Source: Scytonematopsis contorta HA4267-MV1
Lineage (GTDB): Bacteria > Cyanobacteriota > Cyanobacteriia > Cyanobacteriales > Nostocaceae
Direction: 5' to 3'
DNA: 64,000 nucleotides
Assembly: GCA_019359035.1 (NCBI GenBank)
Contig: JAHHIC010000048.1
Location: 62,001-126,000 of the forward strand
The notes beneath the pieces were generated by a model that saw nothing but the letters and a program-made list of their open reading frames with translations, was not told the DNA's origin and made no database searches. Shown in pieces: positions 29,170-37,892 of the stretch; the stretch's first letter is position 1, and every line of letters starts with the position of its first letter. Position numbers and translations under genes: made by a program.

Positions 29170-29225
29170 AGTTGACGGTTAACGGTTGACTGTTGACTGT
29201 TGATGGTTGACTGTTGACCGTTAGT
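29170..29225. repeat. STRR-type heptamer run (GTTGACT/GTTGACG)
   Basis: About seven units of GTTGACN or close variants follow the petG stop directly. STRR heptamers are a known feature of heterocystous cyanobacteria. The complementary run lies at 29904-30000 on the other side of rsmD. Confidence 0.8.
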
Positions 29226-29278
29226 TTGTGAGTTGAGAGTTAATAATTGTTAATTTCTCACTCATAACTCCCCATTTC

Positions 29279-29860
29279 TCAATTGCGAATTGCTAATTGC
29301 GAATTGTTTTCCCCACTCCCCACTCCCCTATAAAAAGTGAGTGCAGTATTTCCGTAAACTTTCTCTCGACAAATTTCCCAAGTGGGTATTTCCGGTGATG
29401 TCCATCGTTGGGGACGGTGTTCTGCTGCGACTTCCCCTGATATATCTAATAGTTGGTATTGAACAATAGCTTCTAAAATAGGCTGATATAAACCACTGTC
29501 GTAAGGTGGGTCTAAATAAATTAGGTCGAATTGCATCCCTGAAAGCTTTGGTAGCTGTTGCAAAACTGAACCGCGTAAAACTTTCCATTCTTGTTCTTCG
29601 CTTGCCACTTGCTGCCAGTTTTGCTGAATTATGGCACAAGCACGGGGTGATTGCTCGACTGCCAACACTGAGCTAGCACCTCGACATAAAGCTTCTGCTC
29701 CCATCGAACCGCTACCCGCACACAAATCCAACCAGCGACACCCTGTAATTTTCTCCTGCCAAATATTAAAGACAGCTTCACGTACCCGCGCACTAGTAGG
29801 ACGAGTGTCTTGTCCGGGCAAAGTTTTTATCAATCGATTACCGTATATTCTCAGACTCAT
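29279..29860 (-). CDS. rsmD: 16S rRNA (guanine966-N2)-methyltransferase RsmD
   Basis: 193 aa. The N-terminus RIYGNRLIKTLPGQDTRPTS is typical. The SAM site is LDLCAGSGSMGAEALCRGA and the catalytic motif DPPYD lies in FDLIYLDPPYD. It methylates G966 of 16S rRNA during small-subunit assembly. The last ~15 residues (GVGSGENNSQLAIRN) are encoded by a dispersed GGGGAGTGGGG-type repeat and are probably an extended, non-essential tail. STRR runs flank the gene on both sides. Confidence 0.93.
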   Translation of the reverse strand: MSLRIYGNRLIKTLPGQDTRPTSARVREAVFNIWQEKITGCRWLDLCAGSGSMGAEALCRGASSVLAVEQSPRACAIIQQNWQQVASEEQEWKVLRGSVLQQLPKLSGMQFDLIYLDPPYDSGLYQPILEAIVQYQLLDISGEVAAEHRPQRWTSPEIPTWEICREKVYGNTALTFYRGVGSGENNSQLAIRN

Positions 29861-29903
29861 TTTTATTTGCTGGCGATTAGTAATTGGTCATTAGAATAAC
29901 AAT

Positions 29904-30000
29904 TAACAACTAACAACTAACAACTAACAACTAACAACCGTCAACTATCAACCGTCAACAGTCAACAGTTAACCGTCAACCGTCAACCGACAACTGACAA
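29904..30000. repeat. STRR-type heptamer run (CAACTAA, then CAACCGT/CAACAGT)
   Basis: Four to five perfect CAACTAA heptamers are followed by about eight variants on CAACNGT. It separates rsmD from hisH. Confidence 0.85.
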
Positions 30001-30025
30001 ATGATTATCTCAAAATAAAATTTTA

Positions 30026-30661
30026 TTATGCCGCGACTCTTTCTCTTACTTGTGAAACAAAATTAGAGAGAATTTGCAGTCCAATATTGGAAGATTTTTC
30101 TGGGTGGAATTGGACAGCCATAAGGTTATCCCTGGCTATAGCGGCGGTTACAGTTTGATTACCGTGGGTAACTGTGGCAGAGCGAACTCGTTCATCTGTT
30201 GGGTCTACATAAAAGGAGTGGACAAAATACACCCAAGGTGAGGGTGGTAAATATTCCCATAAACAGCATTTTGGTTGGGTAAGTTCCAGCTGATTCCAAC
30301 CCATATGAGGAATAGTTATCCCTGCCTCCGGACGAAAACGTCGAACTTTTCCACGAATAATTCCGAGTCCTGGTTCGATACCTTCTTCGCTGGAGTCAAA
30401 TAAAATTTGTAGTCCCAAACAAATCCCTAAAAAAGGTTTGCCAGATGCGATTGCGGCTTTGATGGGTTCTTCCAACCCACGAGAGCGCAAATGTTGTACC
30501 GCTGGGTCAAAAGCTCCAACTCCTGGTAAGACAATAGCAGAAGCTTTGTCCAAGTCTTTTGGAGAATCCGTGATTTTTGGATTTGCCCCAGCTTTTTCCA
30601 GTCCTTTACAGACGGAATGTAAGTTTCCCATGTCGTAGTCTACTACTGCAATCACCGCCAT
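30026..30661 (-). CDS. hisH: Imidazole glycerol phosphate synthase glutaminase subunit HisH
   Basis: 211 aa, full length. The class I glutamine amidotransferase triad is visible: Cys in FLGICLGLQILF, His and Glu in VQFHPEKSS. The N-terminus is IAVVDYDMGNLHSV. It supplies ammonia to HisF for histidine and purine intermediate synthesis. It is a standalone gene, as usual in cyanobacteria, transcribed away from the C15 peptidase. Confidence 0.96.
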   Translation of the reverse strand: MAVIAVVDYDMGNLHSVCKGLEKAGANPKITDSPKDLDKASAIVLPGVGAFDPAVQHLRSRGLEEPIKAAIASGKPFLGICLGLQILFDSSEEGIEPGLGIIRGKVRRFRPEAGITIPHMGWNQLELTQPKCCLWEYLPPSPWVYFVHSFYVDPTDERVRSATVTHGNQTVTAAIARDNLMAVQFHPEKSSNIGLQILSNFVSQVRERVAA

Positions 30662-30723
30662 TTACCCGCTCCGTTTTCAATTATTATTATGGAGTCTTTT
30701 TTATATTGTAAATAATATTTTTT

Positions 30724-31236
30724 ATGGAGAAAAGATTCTTATTAACTTCTTTTGACATTTGGTTGCCTCATCACGAGTCAAATTCCTCGGATGATTTATT
30801 GGGAGAAGTGACCAATCTTCACTTTACAGAAGGGTCTTTAACTTTTTTAAGAAAACTACCAGTCGATATTGCTCTTGCTAGTAGTCGGGTAATTGAAAAA
30901 ATCAATGACTTTCATCCTGATGGCATCATTTGTTGTGGGATGGCTGAACGACAGAAATTATTAAGTGTGGAAAAGGTCGCTTGTTGTGACGAAAGTGTAT
31001 TACAAACGTCAATTGATTTAGAACAGTTGGTAAGGGGAACGACAACAATTGATATTAGTCATGATTGTGGAAAATTTGTATGCGAAGGCTTGTATTATCG
31101 GGTACTAGACTACTTAGCTCAACATTCACCAACAACACTTTGCGTCTTTGTTCACGTTCCAATTTTGACCAAAGAGAATAGACAAGTGATTTTAAATGAT
31201 TTTTTATTACTGCTTCACAATCTGGCACTTTCATGA
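30724..31236 (+). CDS. Pyroglutamyl-peptidase I-like (peptidase family C15)
   Basis: 170 aa, shorter than classical Pcp (~210). The triad positions are present: Glu in SVEKVACCDES region, Cys in CGKFVCEGLYYRVLDY and His in VFVHVP. The N-terminus LLTSFDIWLPHHESNSS is divergent but matches the family frame FxPF. Members remove N-terminal pyroglutamate from peptides. It occurs divergent from hisH. The short length suggests a cyanobacterial subgroup. Confidence 0.8.
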   Translation: MEKRFLLTSFDIWLPHHESNSSDDLLGEVTNLHFTEGSLTFLRKLPVDIALASSRVIEKINDFHPDGIICCGMAERQKLLSVEKVACCDESVLQTSIDLEQLVRGTTTIDISHDCGKFVCEGLYYRVLDYLAQHSPTTLCVFVHVPILTKENRQVILNDFLLLLHNLALS

Positions 31237-31276
31237 AATGATTTCCGTCTGTGAAAACTAAAATATCTGTAAGTAT

Positions 31277-32734
31277 ATGTTGCCATTGTTACTACTTCTA
31301 CCGATAGCTCAAATTCATTTTGCCCAAATACCCACACCAACGTCAGCACCAGTAGTAATACCAACACCTATTCCTGCTCCAATCCCAGCACCAAACTCTA
31401 CACCAGCAACTACACCACCACCACCACCTGAGGAAGTTGTGCAGCCTCAACAAGTGCGTCCTTTGCCCGGTAGACTGGACAGCATACCGATGTTTAATAG
31501 TAATAGTCCAGAAAAGGTACTGAAAGAAGGTATTTTGCTTTCTACTTTTCCGAATGAAGGTAAAAAAACACCGGGAGCGCACCTCAATTTCCCCTTTCGT
31601 GGCAGGTTTGATGTTTTTACCCATCACATTGCCGAAGCTAAACCCCCCGAAGATTTGCGAACGCTTTATCACGGAGTTATTTTGCATAATCCAGGGACTT
31701 TACCTGTAAAGGTGGATATCTTGCAAGCTGCTAGTTATTTAAGTCAACCCGATGCACCTTTTATTGAATTACCTGCTTTTAGTGAAAATAATTTAGGTAC
31801 TGTTTTTGCTGGGCCAGGTAGTCGAGCGATGAATGATGTACTACGTGGACGACGACAAAAAGATTTCCCGGCTTTCATAGAGATTCCTCCTGGTCAAAGT
31901 CGAATGTTGATGAATTTACCGATACCTGTTAAAGATTTAACTCCTCCTTTAAATGGACGTTCTACTTATATGCGTCTGCGGAGTAACGGTAAAATATATG
32001 CTGCGAGTTTGGCTATGTTCGCGAAAGCTAATCCTGATGGTAGTGAACGTGCCCCAAGTTTGGAAGAATGGGACAATATGTTACAAAACGGTGACTTATC
32101 TGGACCGCGTGATAAAACACCTACCCCACCTGACCAACCAGGACGGAGAATTTATGGTCGTGTTGCTGGTGTTGCGGAAGGTTCACAATGGCGTGCGTCA
32201 ATTGTAGATAAACCGGGGGCCAGAAATTTGACTATTCCTCAGCCCGGTCAAGCTTTTTCTTATGGTATTAGTACGCTTCAGGGTGGTTTGTTGGGTACTG
32301 GTCAAGTTCAAAGTGCGCGGATGTTAGCTCGTTATCCGGATACTGCATATTTGGCTCATGGTAATTATGGTGTTCAATATAGCCTGAAAATGCCGCTTTA
32401 CAATAATACACAGGAACAGCAAACTGTTAGTGTTTCGGTGCAGACTCCTCTTAAGGAAGATAATTTGAGTAAAAATGGACTGCGCTTTTTTGCTACTCCT
32501 GCTAGGGCTACATTTTTCCGGGGGACTGTGCGGGTTCGTTATAACGATGACCAAGGAAAAGCTCAGACTGAGTTTGTACATTTGGTGCAACGCAGGGGTC
32601 AACCTGGTGAACCTTTGGCTGTGTTAAATATGAAACCTGGCACGCGCAGGTTGGTTGAGGTGGACTTTCTTTATCCTCCTGATGCTTCCCCACCTCAGGT
32701 TTTAACTGTGCAAACTTCTTTTAGGGGTAATTAA
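31277..32734 (+). CDS. DUF3370 family secreted protein
   Basis: 485 aa. A short hydrophobic start (LPLLLLLPIAQIHFAQ) acts as signal sequence, followed by a Pro-rich stretch (residues 15-55). The conserved DUF3370 core begins at VVQPQQVRPLPGRLDSIP and runs through HLNFPFRGRFDVFTHH to the C-terminus. The family is almost confined to cyanobacteria and has no known function, probably periplasmic or envelope. Stop codons upstream exclude an earlier start. Confidence 0.88.
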   Translation: MLPLLLLLPIAQIHFAQIPTPTSAPVVIPTPIPAPIPAPNSTPATTPPPPPEEVVQPQQVRPLPGRLDSIPMFNSNSPEKVLKEGILLSTFPNEGKKTPGAHLNFPFRGRFDVFTHHIAEAKPPEDLRTLYHGVILHNPGTLPVKVDILQAASYLSQPDAPFIELPAFSENNLGTVFAGPGSRAMNDVLRGRRQKDFPAFIEIPPGQSRMLMNLPIPVKDLTPPLNGRSTYMRLRSNGKIYAASLAMFAKANPDGSERAPSLEEWDNMLQNGDLSGPRDKTPTPPDQPGRRIYGRVAGVAEGSQWRASIVDKPGARNLTIPQPGQAFSYGISTLQGGLLGTGQVQSARMLARYPDTAYLAHGNYGVQYSLKMPLYNNTQEQQTVSVSVQTPLKEDNLSKNGLRFFATPARATFFRGTVRVRYNDDQGKAQTEFVHLVQRRGQPGEPLAVLNMKPGTRRLVEVDFLYPPDASPPQVLTVQTSFRGN

Positions 32735-32786
32735 TATATAGTCGTCCCCCCACGCGGAACCCCACCCCCAACCCCCTCCCCGCGCG

Positions 32787-32988
32787 CTACCGCGTACACA
32801 TAAGTCTAATAAACCCCTGAACTAAAGTTCGGGCTAAAAGCTAAAACCCGTTAAAAACGGGTTGAAATAAAGTACAAGAGTCCAAATTCAAACCCGTTTC
32901 AACGGGTTTCAGCTTTTAGCCCGAACTTTAGTTCAGGGGTATTTCAGGGAACTTTAGGGTTATTTCAAGACTTATGTGTACACGGTAG
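32787..32988. mobile_element. 202-bp MITE (CTACCGCGTACACA termini) with nested inner inverted repeat
   Basis: The terminal inverted repeats are CTACCGCGTACACATAAGTCT and its near complement (about 21 of 22 with flanking C). The flanks CCCCGCGCG / CCCCGCACA are an approximate 9-bp target duplication. Inside lies a second inverted repeat starting CCCCTGAACTAAAGTTCGGG (32813) and ending at 32940, with a CCCGTTAAAAACGGG hairpin. It is inserted within another repeat (compare the uninterrupted hairpin at 59759). Confidence 0.8.
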
Positions 32989-33072
32989 CCCCGCACACGG
33001 GAAGGGGGCTACTTCTTTCATTGCGACCCCCCTGTCATTGCGTTCACAATATCGTATAAATAGCTAATTATT

Positions 33073-34545
33073 TCAGCTAAGTAAGTTATGCTGACACTTA
33101 TTTAAAGCCTCTCTTAATTCATCGTGAACTTGAGACATCAAACTTGCTGCTTTTAAAGAAGGAAATTTTTGTCCAGAAATAAATTCTAAGCAACCTAAAA
33201 TTTTTCTTTCCCACTCAGACTGTTCTGATGCATTCCACGCTCGGAATAATTCCTTTTTTGTTAAACCTAATAAGCGATGAAATTGCTCATTTCTTTCATC
33301 TTTTGCATCATTCCAAATTAATTTCATATATGGGTGGGTTTTCGATTCTGGGCGTGCTGTTTGTAGTAGTTTAAAAAGCGTATCGCTATAAAGGGGAATA
33401 TTTCTATATTCTCTAAAATTTGCTTGTTGCTTAAATGAAAGATTACCTACATATTTTGGCAACACTTTCAAAATAGTATCTTTTAATTTATACCCTTTAT
33501 CATCCTCATCTATATATTTATCATATTTATTAATAGCCCATTCTAAAATTAAGCCTTCTGCTGCGCGAAAACTATGAAATAAAGCTTCTACTGTGTTCTC
33601 CTGCTCTAAACGTACTAAAGCTAAATAAGCAGCTTCATAACCAATCCACCACCAATTTTTGATTCGTTCTTCTGCAGCTTCTCCTCTTTGTTTAGCAAAC
33701 TCATCAAATTCCGCATAATTCCAGAGAGTTGCAATTTTTAATAAGCGGCGAATTTCAGATGTTGTATCTTGTAAATAAGGTTTTAATAAACGCTCTACAC
33801 CTGCGTAATCATATCTTTCTAAAAGTGCTTTGGCTTCTTGTATTTGAATTGCACGCAAATAATTATAACTAGGTATTATATCAGTGTAATTTTGCTTATA
33901 TTCACTACTAACGAGGAATTTTACTTGTTTGCCAAACTTGGCTAAACTCATAAATTGAATTGCGGAAGAAATAGCGGGTGTTCCTGCTTGATGACTGACG
34001 TAGATGGTATCATATGAAGCAAATTGTAGCTTTCCTAAAGTATCTTGCACTAAAGTTAATGTATTATTCCAATCGTCCAAACCTTTACTATCTGCGAAAG
34101 GTTTTAATTCGCAGAATTCTAATTTTGTGTTGGGAAATTTCTTGAGGAAATAAAGCTTAAATATTTCTTGTAAACTACAGGTGTCTTGCCAATAGGGACA
34201 TTTATTGCTTCTTTTATATTCGCTATCGGGAAAAATTTCTGATTGGTCGGTGGTGATAACTATGATTTTATCAGGTGTGGCTTTTATTTCAAATAATTTT
34301 GCAGATAAAGTCTCGAAAATAGGGAAACATAAATTGTCATACTCTTCAATATTTTCTCCGTAGACAATTCCCATCACCCGTGCTGGAACTTGAAAAGGTT
34401 CATCTCCATCAGCATTTGTTGGACGGGAAGGGGAAAAGTCACGATTATCACATTTGTTCCTAATTTGTCTGTAAAGATGATTCCAATTCTCTTTGGTTTT
34501 TAATTGTACATCACTACTACCTGTTGTTATTATCCAAATATTCAT
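33073..34545 (-). CDS. CARF-HEPN ancillary ribonuclease of the type III CRISPR system (Csm6/Csx1-like)
   Basis: 490 aa. The N-terminal ~200 residues fit a CARF sensor (IWIITTGSSDVQLKTKENW; SHQAGTPAISSAIQFMSL). A helical C-terminal part ends in a HEPN domain with the R-x4-H motif RNEQFH (residue ~430). CARF proteins bind cyclic oligoadenylate made by Cas10 and then switch on HEPN RNase activity, degrading RNA non-specifically. It is the last gene of the cmr operon, 57 bases after the double RAMP gene. The exact subfamily could not be assigned. Confidence 0.85.
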   Translation of the reverse strand: MNIWIITTGSSDVQLKTKENWNHLYRQIRNKCDNRDFSPSRPTNADGDEPFQVPARVMGIVYGENIEEYDNLCFPIFETLSAKLFEIKATPDKIIVITTDQSEIFPDSEYKRSNKCPYWQDTCSLQEIFKLYFLKKFPNTKLEFCELKPFADSKGLDDWNNTLTLVQDTLGKLQFASYDTIYVSHQAGTPAISSAIQFMSLAKFGKQVKFLVSSEYKQNYTDIIPSYNYLRAIQIQEAKALLERYDYAGVERLLKPYLQDTTSEIRRLLKIATLWNYAEFDEFAKQRGEAAEERIKNWWWIGYEAAYLALVRLEQENTVEALFHSFRAAEGLILEWAINKYDKYIDEDDKGYKLKDTILKVLPKYVGNLSFKQQANFREYRNIPLYSDTLFKLLQTARPESKTHPYMKLIWNDAKDERNEQFHRLLGLTKKELFRAWNASEQSEWERKILGCLEFISGQKFPSLKAASLMSQVHDELREALNKCQHNLLS

Positions 34546-34602
34546 CTGAATTTACCTCTATAATTAGAATTTAATGCAAGTTATGCCAGCTATAATATTT
34601 CT

Positions 34603-36309
34603 CTAACCAAAAACTTTAATAAAACCGCTGCTGTCTGTATTTAAAAAAGTTAAAAAATCTTGAGTAGTTGGCGAATCGTCTGGAAAAATCGTCAACAATT
34701 CTATATATCCTCCTATATGAATTATATTTCTATCTTTATTGATTACATAGCGCGGATACATGCGATGCCAAATTCTACCAACTTGGCTAATTTTTCCAGT
34801 TAAATTGGTTTGTTTGATAGATTTATTTTTCAAGTATTCGCCGTGAAACCAATGAACGGCTTCGCTTTGTTTGACTATTTTAGCAAATACTTGAACTTTG
34901 CTGGGATGCCAAACTTCTCGCCATGTTTTAATTGGATGACTGGGTTTAATTTGATTGTATTCTAACCATTCAATGATTTTCTTTTGGGTGTTAATCAGGA
35001 ATTTGCTAATGTTTTGTAAATCGGGACTGTTGGTAAGAATATATAAATCGACTGATTCTTTTGTGAATTCCCAATGACAACCAATCATGGCTTTACTATT
35101 GTGCTGGAAATATTGGTTGTAGAATTTGCGATGGTCTACTCGACGCCAAGATTTACCAAAACCACCGAGGAGTAAGGTAAATCTAATTAGTTGTTTGGCG
35201 AGTTTTGTTAATTTTTCTTTCTCTTCTTCTGTTTCGCACGCGCAGGTGATAATATCTAATTCGCCAGCTTTTAAATCGTAAGTTGGCATATAATCTTTGC
35301 CGAAGCGATGTTCGCCGAAAGATAATTCTCTGGGAGTAAAATTAATTCCCAATTTACCAACAATTGCATTTTTACCTTCAAAACCACCCCAAAGTTGCTT
35401 AGTAATTTTTTGTGCTGTATTTTCATCGGTGACACCTGCTAATAAGCGCAAGGTATGTCCTCGCAATGCAGCTTTGAATATGTTGGGGCGAAATTCGGGA
35501 ATTTTTTCGGTTTTATCGGGGGTTAATAATAAGGAAGCTAGTCCTTGACCGCGTAGGTTGACGGATAGGAGAATATTATCGCGGTTTTTGATTGTGATTT
35601 CTTGACCGTTTTCAACTTTCTTGACGTAACCATAACCAGCGCTGACTCTAGAACCTATTCCTTGAGATAATGCTTTTTCCCAAATTGTTTGGATTTCTTG
35701 CCAATCTTCTGGTGTAAGATAATTGCTAGCGGAAATGCCGAATTTGAAGGTTGTTTTATAGAGAGAAATTTGTACATTAGCATTAGTAGTGACATCATTA
35801 GTGATGATTTGTTTTTTTTCTTGAGCATGGACTAAATCCATTAATCGTTTTTTATCACCCCAAGACATATCGACTGGATAACCACCATGAAAGCGTAAAA
35901 TTCCTGGTTTATCTTTGCTACCACAATATTTTTCTAGTAGTTCTAGGGGACAAACGCGGCGAAATGCTCCTTTCATACTCGCACCTGGGTAATATGGTAA
36001 TCCTTTTGCGCCGATGACTGGGCGAATTATGCCATCATCTTGACCACCGGAAGTTACCATTCGCCACGTTAGGGTGTACTCCATTGTTTGTACTTTTTTG
36101 CCAAACTGCGGTAATTTTATTTTGGGATTAATTGCTCTGCGCTTCCATGCTGGTACATCTTTTCCAGTATCCTCTGCTATAGGAGGACAACCCTCTAACC
36201 ATTGTTTTACCCATTTTGCAGCAGGTTTGGGATTTCCCGCGTATTGAATTTTTCCCCTTGCTGGTAACTGCGCTTGGAACATCAAGGGAATGCGATCGCT
36301 TTCATTCAT
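34603..36309 (-). CDS. Double RAMP protein, read as Cmr6-Cmr1 fusion
   Basis: 568 aa, about twice a normal RAMP subunit. The first half (to residue ~235) has the Cmr6-like pattern TWRMVTSGG, GLPYYPGASMKGAFRR and the glycine loop IGSRVSAGYGYV. The second half restarts with FRPNIFKAALRGHTLRLLAG and ends the RAMP core with LLLGGFGKSWRRV, the order expected for Cmr1. No other cmr1 or cmr6 exists in the locus. In the Cmr complex, Cmr6 and Cmr1 cap the head of the Cmr4/Cmr5 backbone next to each other, so a fusion makes structural sense. Assignment of the halves is by motif only. Confidence 0.7.
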   Translation of the reverse strand: MNESDRIPLMFQAQLPARGKIQYAGNPKPAAKWVKQWLEGCPPIAEDTGKDVPAWKRRAINPKIKLPQFGKKVQTMEYTLTWRMVTSGGQDDGIIRPVIGAKGLPYYPGASMKGAFRRVCPLELLEKYCGSKDKPGILRFHGGYPVDMSWGDKKRLMDLVHAQEKKQIITNDVTTNANVQISLYKTTFKFGISASNYLTPEDWQEIQTIWEKALSQGIGSRVSAGYGYVKKVENGQEITIKNRDNILLSVNLRGQGLASLLLTPDKTEKIPEFRPNIFKAALRGHTLRLLAGVTDENTAQKITKQLWGGFEGKNAIVGKLGINFTPRELSFGEHRFGKDYMPTYDLKAGELDIITCACETEEEKEKLTKLAKQLIRFTLLLGGFGKSWRRVDHRKFYNQYFQHNSKAMIGCHWEFTKESVDLYILTNSPDLQNISKFLINTQKKIIEWLEYNQIKPSHPIKTWREVWHPSKVQVFAKIVKQSEAVHWFHGEYLKNKSIKQTNLTGKISQVGRIWHRMYPRYVINKDRNIIHIGGYIELLTIFPDDSPTTQDFLTFLNTDSSGFIKVFG

Positions 36310-36348
36310 AATTAGTTAATTAAGGTTTGTAGTTAGGAATTTAGTTCT

Positions 36349-36454
36349 TATAGCACTTCCCTCTCTGGTGAGGTACGGAAGGGCGGTTCGGGATGCCCAC
36401 CCCACAATACTTTACTAATGCACTATCTACCTCACTTGACTGGGAACCGCTATA
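36349..36454. repeat. ~106-bp TA-flanked MITE (TAGCGGTT family), copy 2
   Basis: Inverse orientation relative to 23529-23635. TATAGC and GCTATA ends, GTGAGGTAC/GTACCTCAC inner arms, and GGGATGCCCACCCCAC core. It lies in the 297-base gap between cmr5 and the double RAMP gene. The rest of that gap has GGGAGCATCTTGCTCCC and GGGCTAGAAGCCC hairpins. Confidence 0.75.
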
Positions 36455-36606
36455 AATTGCTGACTAAGAAATATGTTTATTTGGGGAGCATCCCAATTTT
36501 GCAAAAAAAGTTTGCAGTGGGAGCATCTTGCTCCCTATTTGTCACACAAGCGGGCTAGAAGCCCGCACTACAAAAACGATAAATTTACACATTTGGGATG
36601 CTTCCT

Positions 36607-36999
36607 TTATTTGTATCGCTGAGTCCACCAAACCATACAATCGCATAGTTGTGTTAATACAGCGATAGCGACTTTACGTTGTTTAACATCAAAACTCCAT
36701 AATTTATCCGCCATATTTTTGATAGCTTCAGTATCTTTACCAGACTCAATATCATCATTAGGAATTTGCACCCCCGCATATGACATAATTTCAGCCAAAG
36801 CATTCCAAGTATCTTTCCAATAATTAGCCTTATCTATCTCTCTATCCCACAAGCGTAAATGTTCGCCCCAAAAACGCTCCAAACCGTAAGCGACAGTCGA
36901 GCGCATTTTATAAGCTTGATTGAGCGCGTCTTTTTTATTACGATATTTTATGACCAAATCATGCGCGTATTGGTCTAAATTATAAGATTCCCAAGCCAT
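36607..36999 (-). CDS. cmr5: Type III-B small subunit Cmr5
   Basis: 130 aa, all helical. The N-terminus NLDQYAHDLVIKYRNKKD and the segment TVAYGLERFWGEHL fit Cmr5, which forms the minor filament beside Cmr4 and binds target RNA. It lies between cmr4 and the double RAMP gene, the expected position. Confidence 0.82.
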   Translation of the reverse strand: MAWESYNLDQYAHDLVIKYRNKKDALNQAYKMRSTVAYGLERFWGEHLRLWDREIDKANYWKDTWNALAEIMSYAGVQIPNDDIESGKDTEAIKNMADKLWSFDVKQRKVAIAVLTQLCDCMVWWTQRYK

Positions 37000-37067
37000 G
37001 AAGCAACTCCTCGATTTTTAATTTTGGATTTTGGATTTTGGATTTTAGATTTTAGATTTTGTAATGA

Positions 37068-37892
37068 TTAAATAAATAATGTCATCTCGCAGTGACCAAA
37101 CCCGATTGACTCCAAACCTCCAAGATAAATATCAGCACAATCGCTTCCATTAAAAGGTTGCCATTTTTCGCCAGTTTTTTCATCTTTAAGAGCAATAGGG
37201 AAAGCTAAAATAGTATCTTCCGGTAAAGCTTCCGTGTTAAAAAATGCGCCTTTTTTGGCTTTTTTTTCATCTTTTTCTAATGCGACTCGACTTTGACGGT
37301 AAAGCGCCATATCGTGAATCATCGCGATTTCGTCATCACCAACGACAACCGCTGGGAGTTCTTCTCTCAAAGGAAACCAAGGTAATAAATTAGCATTTTT
37401 CTCAATCGTTAAAAAACCGAAATTAAAAAATAGCTTTTGCTGACCTTCTATATCCAACGCTTTTAAAGTTTGCGAAGCAGTATATGGTGCGGGTACGCTA
37501 AGATTTTTGAGAGGAGAACCGGAATTTTTAGATGCAATTCGCTGATAACGTTTGAGCAAACGAGGAGACGTTACCCAAACTATCGGTTGTCCGGGACAAA
37601 AAACAGGTAACCAAGCAATAGAAGCGTACTCGAATTTAACTAAAGATTCTGTTGTGCTATCTGGTTTTCCTGCTTCTGCTTCCTTACCGTACCATTTGTT
37701 TGCTTCATCTTCATTTTTCTGACGACGCATTTCTGAACGCATCCGACCGCGAATGGAGCTACCAGGAATAACTCCCGTTTGGGTAAACTGGTCGCGGAAG
37801 ATTAAATTTAAATTACCGCTTTCTTCTCCAGCTGCTGCTCCTACATGAAGTGGTGCAAATGTCTGAATTATTCCATAAGCTTTACTATACAT
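37068..37892 (-). CDS. cmr4: Type III-B backbone RAMP Cmr4 (Cas7)
   Basis: 274 aa. The family pattern is clear: APLHVGAAAGE, TGVIPGSSIRGRMRSEMR and C-terminal LGGLESIGFGHCEM. Multiple copies form the spine that binds crRNA and, in most Cmr complexes, cuts target RNA with one Asp per subunit. In the loop where that Asp (D26 of P. furiosus) sits the sequence is SGNLNLIFRDQ, with Asn or Leu at the aligned site, so cleavage may be lost. The start overlaps the cmr3 stop by one base. Confidence 0.9.
   Translation of the reverse strand: MYSKAYGIIQTFAPLHVGAAAGEESGNLNLIFRDQFTQTGVIPGSSIRGRMRSEMRRQKNEDEANKWYGKEAEAGKPDSTTESLVKFEYASIAWLPVFCPGQPIVWVTSPRLLKRYQRIASKNSGSPLKNLSVPAPYTASQTLKALDIEGQQKLFFNFGFLTIEKNANLLPWFPLREELPAVVVGDDEIAMIHDMALYRQSRVALEKDEKKAKKGAFFNTEALPEDTILAFPIALKDEKTGEKWQPFNGSDCADIYLGGLESIGFGHCEMTLFI

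Noticed and set aside
31343-31687. Minus-strand frame rich in Trp and Cys inside the DUF3370 gene
   Set aside because: Shadow of the Pro/Thr-rich linker; no start context or family.
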